Assembly (NCBI GenBank): GCA_902599665.1
Contig: CACKGK010000004.1
Span: forward strand, 45,664-109,663
Source: an uncultured Pelagibacteraceae bacterium
GTDB lineage: Bacteria; Pseudomonadota; Alphaproteobacteria; Pelagibacterales; Pelagibacteraceae
Reading direction: 5' to 3'
Length of the DNA stretch: 64,000 nucleotides
Shown here piece after piece: positions 17,525 through 25,124 of the stretch; position 1 is the stretch's first letter, and every line of letters begins with the position of its first letter. The notes under the pieces were generated by a model. It searched no databases. It was given only the letters and a program-made list of their open reading frames with translations, and was not told the DNA's origin. The position numbers and the translations under genes are program-made.

Positions 17525-17721
17525 AAAAGGAAATCATTAATCGAGTAAATAATTAATCCTAAAATAATTATAAAAAATATTATAAAAGCTAGTTGCTCAC
17601 TAACTTTTTTTTTGACTTTAGTCTCTCCCTTTTTAAATTTTCTGATTTGAAAAATGCCAAATCTCATTACAGCTAAGCCACCCAAAACAAGTGCTACAGC
17701 AATAATAAATCCACTTAACAT
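17521..17721 (-). CDS. Small two-helix membrane protein
   Basis: A 66-residue protein with two hydrophobic helices (about residues 2-21 and 45-63) joined by a strongly basic loop (RKFKKGETKVKKK). I do not recognise the family. It lies 2 bases downstream of the FMN split-barrel gene in the same direction and converges with the HExxH gene with a 4-base overlap. Conserved spacing and a membrane pattern with positive loop residues make it a plausible real gene. Confidence 0.65.
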   Translation of the reverse strand: MLSGFIIAVALVLGGLAVMRFGIFQIRKFKKGETKVKKKVSEQLAFIIFFIIILGLIIYSINDFLF

Positions 17722-17723
17722 TT

Positions 17724-18329
17724 TTACGGAATTAGCCAGCTTTGTTTATTACTTGTAATATCAAATCTTGCTCTTCTATGACCTTTTGCTGCAAGATAAA
17801 GCCACTCAATACTTTCAATGTTGCATTGAATTACGGTAAAGTTTTTATAACCTTCCTCACTTTGTTCCATGTTGAAGCCTGATTTTTCTATTTCATCATC
17901 TAAACCAGAACCCGGTTCATCAATTTCTGTTCCAGGACCATTATTTACTAAATAACATTTACGACTTACATGAGCTGTTTTTGACCATGATTGTTCTGTG
18001 ATTTCATTGTCATGATTGACAATACATTTAACTTTTACTCTAAGCTGAATCTTTTCTTCTTTGTCATAGAATATGAGCGCTGCAATGCTGTTTTTTTTTA
18101 ATTTTGGAATTTTATCTGATCTAATATCACTATGAAACTGAAGAAGATTATTCGATTGGTCAGATTTTCTAAGAACTACAATTCTTCCATCAAATTCTGA
18201 TTGATCTCCACAAACAAATACTGGAATTCGAAAAGGTGATGATCTATTCGTCACAGCATCATCAAGCATCGACCATATTTTTTTCTTTATTTCAGAAAAG
18301 TCCTCATAGTATGGGACGGTATTTGACAT
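17724..18329 (-). CDS. Pyridoxamine 5'-phosphate oxidase-related FMN-binding protein
   Basis: A 201-residue split-barrel flavoprotein. The pattern FDGRIVVLRKSDQSNNLLQFHSDIRSDKI plus AALIFYDKEEKIQLRVKVK matches the PNPOx-like family with its FMN-phosphate-binding Arg/Ser/Lys residues. I prefer ATG 18329 (MSNTVPYYEDF) to the track start at 18359, because the extra 10 residues overlap the upstream dehydrogenase gene and are not family-like. The role could be pyridoxamine phosphate oxidation or another flavin-dependent reduction. Confidence 0.8.
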   Translation of the reverse strand: MSNTVPYYEDFSEIKKKIWSMLDDAVTNRSSPFRIPVFVCGDQSEFDGRIVVLRKSDQSNNLLQFHSDIRSDKIPKLKKNSIAALIFYDKEEKIQLRVKVKCIVNHDNEITEQSWSKTAHVSRKCYLVNNGPGTEIDEPGSGLDDEIEKSGFNMEQSEEGYKNFTVIQCNIESIEWLYLAAKGHRRARFDITSNKQSWLIP

Positions 18330-18333
18330 TAGA

Positions 18334-19209
18334 TTATTTCTTTTTTTTAAGCCTAGCAATCAGACTAGAACTATCCCAACGGTTACCACCCATTTTTTGA
18401 ACATCAGCATAATAGTTATCAACAATTTCAGTGATAGGAACAGGTGAACCATTTCTTTTAGCTTCTTCAATTACAATCTTTAAATCTTTTCTCATCCAAT
18501 CTACTGCAAAACCGTAATCAAATTTGTCTTCAACCATAGTTTTATATCTATTTTCCATTTGCCAAGATTGAGCTGCGCCTTTTGATATTGTTTCCATTAC
18601 TTTATCAATATCTAAACCAGCATTTATTCCAAAATTGATAGCCTCTGATAGGCCTTGAACAACACCTGCAATGCACATTTGGTTCATCATTTTTGTAAGT
18701 TGACCACTTCCTGATGGACCAATTAATTTAACTTTTTTACTATAGCAATCAATCACTGGCTCTGCTTTTTTGAAAACTTCTTCATCACCACCGACCATAA
18801 CTGTAAGAATTCCCCCTTCAGCTCCAGATTGTCCTCCAGAAATTGGTGCATCTAAAAATGCAAATCCTTTTTCTTTCGCTTTACCATAAAGTTCTCTTGA
18901 TACTTCTGCTGATACAGTTGAATTATCTACGTAGATTGAACCCTCTTTAGCGCTATGAAATAATCCGTTTTCACCTAAAGTAACTTGTTTCAAATCTTCA
19001 TCGTTACCCACACAAGTAAAAATAAAATCAGCACCTTCCACAGCCTCTTTTGGTGTTGAAGCCATTTTACCTTTGTATTCAGTTATCCATTTCTCAGCTT
19101 TAGCAGTTGTTCTATTAAAAACAGTTACATTGTGCCCAGCTTTTGATATATAACCAGCCATCGGATAACCCATTACCCCGAGACCTATGAAAGCAACATT
19201 ACAAGTCAT
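18334..19209 (-). CDS. Beta-hydroxyacid dehydrogenase (3-hydroxyisobutyrate / tartronate semialdehyde reductase family)
   Basis: A 291-residue NAD(P)-dependent dehydrogenase. Visible features are the Rossmann motif FIGLGVMGYPMAGYI, an NRT segment favouring NADP(H), the substrate loop DAPISGGQSGAEGG and the catalytic lysine in GSGQLTKMMNQM. The family includes GarR/GlxR, MmsB and related enzymes, which interconvert beta-hydroxy acids and aldehydes. The start codon is only 11 bases from the divergent MFS gene start. The substrate cannot be assigned from sequence. Confidence 0.9.
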   Translation of the reverse strand: MTCNVAFIGLGVMGYPMAGYISKAGHNVTVFNRTTAKAEKWITEYKGKMASTPKEAVEGADFIFTCVGNDEDLKQVTLGENGLFHSAKEGSIYVDNSTVSAEVSRELYGKAKEKGFAFLDAPISGGQSGAEGGILTVMVGGDEEVFKKAEPVIDCYSKKVKLIGPSGSGQLTKMMNQMCIAGVVQGLSEAINFGINAGLDIDKVMETISKGAAQSWQMENRYKTMVEDKFDYGFAVDWMRKDLKIVIEEAKRNGSPVPITEIVDNYYADVQKMGGNRWDSSSLIARLKKKK

Positions 19210-19220
19210 AAATTATTTAT

Positions 19221-20429
19221 ATGTTTAAAAATTTAAGTTTTAAAGTAATTATTTTTGGATTCATTTTTACATTTTTTTCATGTTTTGGACAGAGTTTTTT
19301 TATAGGTTTATTTAATTCAAGTATCAGAGAAACACTTTCTATTACACATGGACAATTTGGCACGATTTATGCATCAGCCACTTTATTTAGTAGTTTACTT
19401 CTAATATGGGTTGGAAAAAAAATTGATGATGTAAATGTACTTAAATTTGCAATTTTTGTTACTATACTTTTATCATTTTCTTCTTTTTTCTTTTCCAAAA
19501 CATCATCAGTAGCTTTTCTATTTATTGCAATTTTTTTAATGAGGTTTTCTGGACAAGGTTTAATGTCTCACACAGCTTCAACCACTATTTCAAGATACTT
19601 TACAAAATCGAGAGGTAAAGCATTAAGCATTATTTGGTTTGGTTTATCCTCTGCAGAGTTCATAATGCCTGTATTAATTGTTTATCTTTTAACTCTCTTT
19701 ATTTGGCAAGAACTATGGGTAATCTTTTCTTTAATAGTTTTAATTTGCCTACCTTTGGCATCTTATATTTTAGTTAAAGATGTCAAATTAGATACTAGAG
19801 AGAGTGGCCAAAACAAAATTTTGAAAGAAGAAAATATTAAAAACTGGAAAAGAATAGAGGTTCTTGGAGATTATAGATTTTACATTGTCTCATTAAATAT
19901 GTTGGCAATGCCCTGGATAGCTACAGGAGTATTTGTGTATCAATCATTCGTCACTAATTCAAAAGGGTGGGGTGAATATACAATTGCGCAATCTTTTATG
20001 TCTTACTCAATTTTTTCTGTAATTACTTTAATTGTTGCTGGTTATTTAATTGATAAGTTTACAAGTAGAAAATTACTAATTTATATGAATATTCCATTAT
20101 TCTTAGGAACTTTAGTCATCATGTATTTTGATGCTCCACAAACTGCTTTTTTATTTCTTGGATTGATAGGAATATCAAACGGTCTAGCAAACTTATTAGG
20201 ATCATCAACGTGGGCAGAAATTTACGGGGTAAAATATATTGGATCTATTAAAGCTTTGACTACTGCTTTAATGGTATTTGCAACTGCTTTTGGTACTGCA
20301 TTATTTGGCTTTTTTATAGATGCTGGATTTTCAATTGAAAAAATCTCATTTATTGCAGCAATTGCTATAGCATTCTCTATAGCCTTACTTTTCACTATAC
20401 GAAAAAAATTAAATCCAGTTTATCTCTAA
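19221..20429 (+). CDS. Major facilitator superfamily transporter
   Basis: A 402-residue carrier with about 12 hydrophobic helices. The loop WVGKKIDDVNVLKF between helices 2 and 3 is a degenerate MFS motif A, and the mirrored YLIDKFTSRKLLIYM appears in the second half. It is an inner-membrane secondary transporter, perhaps for a monocarboxylate or similar anion. The divergent start, 11 bases from the dehydrogenase gene, implies shared or overlapping control and possibly a shared pathway. The substrate is unknown. Confidence 0.88.
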   Translation: MFKNLSFKVIIFGFIFTFFSCFGQSFFIGLFNSSIRETLSITHGQFGTIYASATLFSSLLLIWVGKKIDDVNVLKFAIFVTILLSFSSFFFSKTSSVAFLFIAIFLMRFSGQGLMSHTASTTISRYFTKSRGKALSIIWFGLSSAEFIMPVLIVYLLTLFIWQELWVIFSLIVLICLPLASYILVKDVKLDTRESGQNKILKEENIKNWKRIEVLGDYRFYIVSLNMLAMPWIATGVFVYQSFVTNSKGWGEYTIAQSFMSYSIFSVITLIVAGYLIDKFTSRKLLIYMNIPLFLGTLVIMYFDAPQTAFLFLGLIGISNGLANLLGSSTWAEIYGVKYIGSIKALTTALMVFATAFGTALFGFFIDAGFSIEKISFIAAIAIAFSIALLFTIRKKLNPVYL

Positions 20430-20435
20430 TACTGC

Positions 20436-20464
20436 TTGATTTTTTTATGATCGAGGTGTATCTA
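20436..20464 (+). promoter_or_regulatory. Candidate promoter for rpoZ
   Basis: TTGATT at 20436-20441 and TATCTA at 20459-20464 are separated by 17 bases. The -10 lies 7 bases ahead of the ATG at 20472, so transcripts would be leaderless or nearly so. The AGGTG at 20454 would then lie outside the mRNA. Moderate support only. Confidence 0.45.
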
Positions 20465-20471
20465 ACCGACC

Positions 20472-20990
20472 ATGGCAAGAGTTACTGTTGAAGATTGTAT
20501 AGATAAAGTTGATAGCCCTTATGAATTAGTATTAGTTGCAAAGGAGAGAGCAACGCAACTTAATTCAGGTTTGGAACCTACATTAGATAGAGATAATGAT
20601 AAAAACACTGTCATAGCATTAAGGGAAATAGCTGAGGAAACAATCAAAGTTCCTGATTTAACAGATGCTGCAGTTTATAAGTTAAGAAAACATGTCGAGC
20701 AAATTGATGATACTTCAGAGGACGAAGATGATATCGGCGATGATTTCGAAAATCTTTACAAAGGTGAAATTTCTAAAAGTGGTGTACCAATTCTTCCATC
20801 TAAGAGAGCTAGAAAAATTCCAGAAAAAATTCAAGTTTCTAAAGATGATTTAGCTGAGTTACAAAATACAGCTGAACAACCCTTATCTGAACCTGTTGAG
20901 GACATGCAAGAAGAAGAGACTGATGTTTCGTTGGACGAAATGAAAGATCAAGAAGAGACTGTATCAGACGAAACAGAAAACCAAGAATAA
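20472..20990 (+). CDS. rpoZ: RNA polymerase omega subunit with long acidic tail
   Basis: The N-terminal about 90 residues match alphaproteobacterial RpoZ ([27 protein letters not shown], and [13 protein letters not shown]), which helps assemble and stabilise beta' in RNA polymerase. The whole protein is 172 aa, longer than the usual 90-135. The extra C-terminal part is very rich in Glu and Asp (for example [18 protein letters not shown]) and looks disordered. It is a single gene after the MFS carrier and converges with the CoA-transferase gene with one base between stops. Confidence 0.92.
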   Translation: MARVTVEDCIDKVDSPYELVLVAKERATQLNSGLEPTLDRDNDKNTVIALREIAEETIKVPDLTDAAVYKLRKHVEQIDDTSEDEDDIGDDFENLYKGEISKSGVPILPSKRARKIPEKIQVSKDDLAELQNTAEQPLSEPVEDMQEEETDVSLDEMKDQEETVSDETENQE

Positions 20991-20991
20991 A

Positions 20992-22134
20992 TTAACCAAA
21001 TTCCTTTATTATTTTTTCCCTGTGCTCATCTAAATCAGGAATATTACCCCTAGTATTTTCATCTTTGTAGGTAGACATTTTGATAGGGTTTCCTGCAGAT
21101 TTAAATTCTCCAATAATTTTATGGTATGATTTTACAATCATATTTCTTTCTTGAATTTGAGGATTTTCTACAGCTTGTTTTATATTAAAAATTGGCCCGC
21201 ATGGAATTTTCAATTCTTCCATTTCTTTAACCCATTCATCTGTAGATTTGGAGCTTAATTGTTTTTCAAAAATTTCTTTTAAGTGATCCATGTTTTCACA
21301 TCTTAGTGAATTAGAATTAAATCTTTCATCATTTGCAGTTTCAGGAATTTTTAATACGTCACAAAGTTTTGTAAAAAGTTTATCATTTCCTGCAGCAATA
21401 ATTATATAACTATCTTTCGTTTTAAAAGCTTCAAAGGGAGCAATAGATGGATGTCTTGAACCCATTGGTCCTGGAATTTCATTTTTGGAAAGATATCTTG
21501 CAATTGCATTTTCTAAAATTGCTATTTGGCAATCTAACATTGAGACATCTATAAAAGCTCCTTTACCTGTTTTTTGTCTATCGTATAAAGCTGCATTAAT
21601 TCCAATTGCTGTAAACAGACCTGCTGTGATATCACCAATAGAGGTTCCAACTCTTGTTGGTACTGAGTTTGGATGGCCAGTTACACTCATCAAGCCTCCC
21701 ATACCTTGAACGACCATGTCATATGCTGGTAGCTCTTTTAAAGGTCCAGTTTGGCCAAAACCTGATGCCGATGCATAAATTAATTTGGGATATTTTTTAC
21801 TTACATCTTTCCAGCCAAAACCCCATTTTTCTAATGTACCAGGTTTAAAGTTTTCTACTAAAATATCTGCCTTAGATAAAATTTTGTCAAAAATTTTTTT
21901 ATCTTCATTATTCTTTAAATTTAGAGCGATACTTTCTTTTCCTCTATTTAACGACATAAAGTACGCAGAATAATCTTTAACAAAAGGCCCAAATTTTCGC
22001 GAGTCATCACCTGTTTCAGGTGCTTCAATTTTTATAACTCTCGCACCTAAGTCTGAGAGTATCATAGTGCAATAAGGTCCTACTAAAACCCTTGTTAAAT
22101 CAACAACTAATAAATTTTTTAGTGGCCCATCCAT
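20992..22134 (-). CDS. Class III CoA-transferase (CaiB/BaiF family)
   Basis: A 380-residue CoA-transferase. The N-terminus LLVVDLTRVLVGPYCTMILSDLGARVIKIE and the segment NRGKESIALNLKN are family hallmarks. The catalytic aspartate is expected in DVSMLDCQ, about residue 180. Such enzymes move CoA between carboxylic acids through an aspartyl-CoA thioester. The start is divergent from the TRAP transporter operon that ends in malonyl-CoA decarboxylase, so activation of a transported acid such as malonate is a reasonable inference. Donor and acceptor are unproven. Confidence 0.9.
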   Translation of the reverse strand: MDGPLKNLLVVDLTRVLVGPYCTMILSDLGARVIKIEAPETGDDSRKFGPFVKDYSAYFMSLNRGKESIALNLKNNEDKKIFDKILSKADILVENFKPGTLEKWGFGWKDVSKKYPKLIYASASGFGQTGPLKELPAYDMVVQGMGGLMSVTGHPNSVPTRVGTSIGDITAGLFTAIGINAALYDRQKTGKGAFIDVSMLDCQIAILENAIARYLSKNEIPGPMGSRHPSIAPFEAFKTKDSYIIIAAGNDKLFTKLCDVLKIPETANDERFNSNSLRCENMDHLKEIFEKQLSSKSTDEWVKEMEELKIPCGPIFNIKQAVENPQIQERNMIVKSYHKIIGEFKSAGNPIKMSTYKDENTRGNIPDLDEHREKIIKEFG

Positions 22135-22160
22135 AATAAAATATACGACATTTCCTTATA

Positions 22161-22189
22161 TTGACTCTTACTAATAAGTTCAATTTAAT
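22161..22189 (+). promoter_or_regulatory. Sigma-70-type promoter for dctPQM
   Basis: TTGACT at 22161-22166 and TTTAAT at 22184-22189, with a 17-base spacer, give the same arrangement as the tctC promoter (TTGACA, 17, TTTAAT). A strong ribosome site (AGAGGGG, 22211-22217) then leads the binding-protein ATG at 22223. Confidence 0.65.
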
Positions 22190-22222
22190 ATCATTATTAA
22201 ATTAATTTAAAGAGGGGAAAAC

Positions 22223-23233
22223 ATGTTAAAAAAAATAAGTTTTTATTTCACAACATTATTTTTAGCTTTCTCATTAATTGGATCAGCATACGCTGTGACA
22301 CTAAAAGCAAGTCATCAATGGCCTGGAACGCCTAGAGCTGATGGCTCTTATGATCCAAGACATGAAATGGTTCAAATAATTGCAGATGAAGTTAAAAAAG
22401 CAGGAGTAGATTTAGATATTAGAATTTATCCAGCAAAATCATTATATAAACCTAAAGAGCAGTGGAAACCAATGACAACTGGTCAGTTGGATATTTCAGC
22501 ATTTCCATTAGCGTACGCATCAAAATTCCATCCAGAATTTGATGCAACTTTAATGCCAGGAACAGTTAAAAATCATGACCATGCACTAAGATTTAATAAG
22601 GGTCCAATGATGACTGAAATTAAGAGAATTATAAATGATGCTGGTGTTGTTGTTCTATCTGATGCTTGGCTTGGTGGAGGTTTTGCATCTAAGTCAAAAT
22701 GTATTAAAAATCCATCAGATGCTAAAGGACAAGTAATGAGAGCAGCTGGTAAAGCTTTTAACCAAATGTTAGAGGCAGCTGGCGCTGGTATTCAAAGTAT
22801 GCCTTCATCAGAAATTTATACTGGATTGCAAACTGGAGTATTAACAGGTGCAAATACTAGCTCAGGAAGTTTTGTTAGTTATAAAATTTATGAGCAAGTA
22901 ACGTGCGCAACTCCTCCAGGTAAGTTTGGATTGTGGTTTATGTATGAGCCAATTTTGATGTCAAAAATGAGCTTTGATAAATTAAATTCAAAACAACAAG
23001 ATGCTTTAATGAAAGCTGGTAAAGTTGCTGAAAAATATATGACTGCGCAAGTTGAAAATTTAGATAAAAAATTTGAAGACGCTTATAAAGCAGCAGGAGT
23101 AAAATTAGTATATATGGATGCAAACGACCATGCGGCTTGGGTTGAGATTGCTAAACAATCTTCACATAAAGCATTTGCTGAAAAAGTTCCAGGTGGCGAT
23201 AAGCTAATGGAAATGGCTTTAGCAGTTAAATAA
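22223..23233 (+). CDS. dctP: TRAP transporter periplasmic binding protein (DctP family)
   Basis: A 336-residue DctP-type receptor with a signal peptide cleaved near SAYAVT and the mature start TLKASHQWPGT. The KSKCIKNPSDAKGQVMRAAG segment carries the conserved arginine region that binds the ligand carboxylate, and PSSEIYTGLQTGVLTGANTS is the DctP signature helix. It captures an organic acid in the periplasm for DctQM. It is preceded by a promoter and strong ribosome site, and followed by a strong terminator-like hairpin. Genome context points to malonate as a candidate ligand. Confidence 0.93.
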   Translation: MLKKISFYFTTLFLAFSLIGSAYAVTLKASHQWPGTPRADGSYDPRHEMVQIIADEVKKAGVDLDIRIYPAKSLYKPKEQWKPMTTGQLDISAFPLAYASKFHPEFDATLMPGTVKNHDHALRFNKGPMMTEIKRIINDAGVVVLSDAWLGGGFASKSKCIKNPSDAKGQVMRAAGKAFNQMLEAAGAGIQSMPSSEIYTGLQTGVLTGANTSSGSFVSYKIYEQVTCATPPGKFGLWFMYEPILMSKMSFDKLNSKQQDALMKAGKVAEKYMTAQVENLDKKFEDAYKAAGVKLVYMDANDHAAWVEIAKQSSHKAFAEKVPGGDKLMEMALAVK

Positions 23234-23247
23234 AAAGATATATAAAG

Positions 23248-23283
23248 AACCCCTATTTAAAATATTAAATAGGGGTTTTTTTT
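23248..23283 (+). terminator. Terminator/attenuator hairpin directly upstream of dctQ
   Basis: AACCCCTATTTAA (23248-23260) and TTAAATAGGGGTT (23265-23277) form a perfect 13-bp stem with a 4-base loop, followed by Ts to 23283. The next base begins the dctQ ATG. The AGGGG of the 3' arm is the only Shine-Dalgarno candidate for dctQ, so the hairpin both resembles an intrinsic terminator and hides the ribosome site. It should strongly favour dctP over dctQM. Confidence 0.85.
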
Positions 23284-23778
23284 ATGAAACAAAAATATTT
23301 AAAATTCTGTAACTTTAGCTCACAAGCATGTGGTGCTTTTGCTGTTTTAGCTCTACTCCTATCAATCTTGGTTATTGTCGAATTAGTTTTTGAAAGATAT
23401 TTCTTTCAAAGAGCAATCACTTGGCAAACAGAGCTAGTAACAATGCTTTTAGTTGCTTCAACTTTTATAGGAAGCGCGTATGTTTTAAGTGAAAAGGCAC
23501 ATGTTAGCATGGAATGGATTTATGACTTTTTATCAAAGAAAAACATTCTTAGACTTAAAATTTTCACATCACTAATAAGTTTATTATTTTTTTTAATCTT
23601 ATTTTATTTTGGATATTTAATGGTTGAGGAAGCGTTTACAAAAAACTATTCAACAGGAACTGTTTGGGATCCTCCTTTATGGATACCTTATTCTTCAATG
23701 ATGATTGGGGCAGCCTTGATGATCCTTCAATATATTGCCGAAATAATCAAACTTATCGACGAAGAGGGTGGTCACTAA
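23284..23778 (+). CDS. dctQ: TRAP transporter small membrane subunit (DctQ family)
   Basis: A 164-residue membrane protein with four predicted helices. The RAITWQTELVTMLLVASTFIGSAYVLSEKAHVSMEW segment is the DctQ signature. It pairs with DctM in the inner membrane. Its ATG follows the U-tract of the upstream hairpin without a gap; the candidate ribosome site AGGGG (23271-23275) lies 8 bases upstream and inside the stem. It overlaps the dctM start by one base. Confidence 0.92.
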   Translation: MKQKYLKFCNFSSQACGAFAVLALLLSILVIVELVFERYFFQRAITWQTELVTMLLVASTFIGSAYVLSEKAHVSMEWIYDFLSKKNILRLKIFTSLISLLFFLILFYFGYLMVEEAFTKNYSTGTVWDPPLWIPYSSMMIGAALMILQYIAEIIKLIDEEGGH

Positions 23779-25109
23779 TGGATCCATTATTAATAGCAAT
23801 CATCGTTGCTGTTTTCACTTTAGTAGTTTTATTTTCTGGAATACCAATTGCATTTGGTTTGAGCTTTGTCTCTATAACATTGTTAGTTGCATTTGAAGGT
23901 TTTCAAATGCTAGATGTTTTTGCCGAAACATTTTACGCAGGACTAAACTCTTTTGTTTTGCTTTCAATTCCTATGTTTATTTTAATGGGAATGGCAGTTG
24001 CCAACTCACCAGCAGGAAAAGATCTATATACAGGATTAGATAGATGGCTTTGGAGAGTACCAGGCGGATTAGTAATTTCTAATATAGGTGCTTGTTCAAT
24101 ATTTGCAGCTTTAAGTGGATCAAGTCCTGCAACATGTGCAGCAATTGGAACTATGGGAATACCTGAGATGAGAAAAAGAGGGTATTCAGATCAAATTGCA
24201 ACAGGAACAATAGCAGCTGGTGGTACGCTAGGAGTTTTAATTCCTCCTAGCATTGTTTTAATTGTTTATGGAATTGCTACAGGAACATCAATTGGAAGAT
24301 TATTCTTAAGTGGCTTGATACCTGGATTTATGTTAGCAGGTATGTTTGCTATATGGGCTCTCATACATAGTTATTTCATTGATAAAGATTCAGCAAAAGC
24401 CTTAAAGAACAGAACACCTCCAACTTTTAAAGAGAAAATTGAAGTCTTGCCAAGAATATTACCTTTCTTAGCAATCATAGCTGGTGTTCTTTATGTTTTG
24501 TATGGTGGAGTAGCCACACCTTCTGAGGCATCTGGTGTTGGAGCTTTTTTGGTTTTTGTATTAATAGCTGTAGTTTACAAAATTTATCAACCAAAGAAAA
24601 TCTGGAACATTGTTAAAGTATCCATGAAAGAAAGTGTGATGATAATGTTTATCATCGCTGCATCTTATCTATTCGCATTCACATTATCTCAGCTTTATGT
24701 AACTCAATCATTAGCACAAAGCATGGTAGAACTAAGTTCTAATAAATGGGTTGTATTTATTTTAATTAATATTTTTCTATTAATAGCGGGTTTCTTTTTG
24801 CCTCCTGTTGCTGTTATTGTGATGACTTCAGCAATATTGCTCCCGGTTATAACTACTTTGGGCTTCGACCCTTATTGGTTTGCAATTGTATTTACAATAA
24901 ATATGGAAATTGGTCTTATTACGCCACCTGTTGGATTAAACCTTTACATAATCAAAGGCATTACACCAGACGTAAGTCTGTCAGAAATATTAAAGGGATC
25001 TATACCATTTATGATAATTATGGCTCTAGCTATATTAATTTTGTGTATTTTTCCCGAAATAGTTACTTGGTTGCCAGATAAAATAATGGGTAAAAGTTTA
25101 GGTTTTTAA
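23778..25109 (+). CDS. dctM: TRAP transporter large membrane subunit (DctM family)
   Basis: A 443-residue channel subunit of the TRAP carrier with about 12 helices. It shows GIPIAFGLSF, LLSIPMFILMGM, GSSPATCAAIGTMGIPEM and GGTLGVLIPPSIVLIVYG, all DctM hallmarks, then LITPPVGLNLYIIKG near the C-terminus. I start it at ATG 23778 (MDPLLIA); the track start at 23664 lies inside dctQ in another frame. It drives sodium-coupled uptake of the acid bound by DctP. The malonyl-CoA decarboxylase gene begins 15 bases downstream. Confidence 0.93.
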   Translation: MDPLLIAIIVAVFTLVVLFSGIPIAFGLSFVSITLLVAFEGFQMLDVFAETFYAGLNSFVLLSIPMFILMGMAVANSPAGKDLYTGLDRWLWRVPGGLVISNIGACSIFAALSGSSPATCAAIGTMGIPEMRKRGYSDQIATGTIAAGGTLGVLIPPSIVLIVYGIATGTSIGRLFLSGLIPGFMLAGMFAIWALIHSYFIDKDSAKALKNRTPPTFKEKIEVLPRILPFLAIIAGVLYVLYGGVATPSEASGVGAFLVFVLIAVVYKIYQPKKIWNIVKVSMKESVMIMFIIAASYLFAFTLSQLYVTQSLAQSMVELSSNKWVVFILINIFLLIAGFFLPPVAVIVMTSAILLPVITTLGFDPYWFAIVFTINMEIGLITPPVGLNLYIIKGITPDVSLSEILKGSIPFMIIMALAILILCIFPEIVTWLPDKIMGKSLGF

Positions 25110-25124
25110 TATATAAAAAACACC

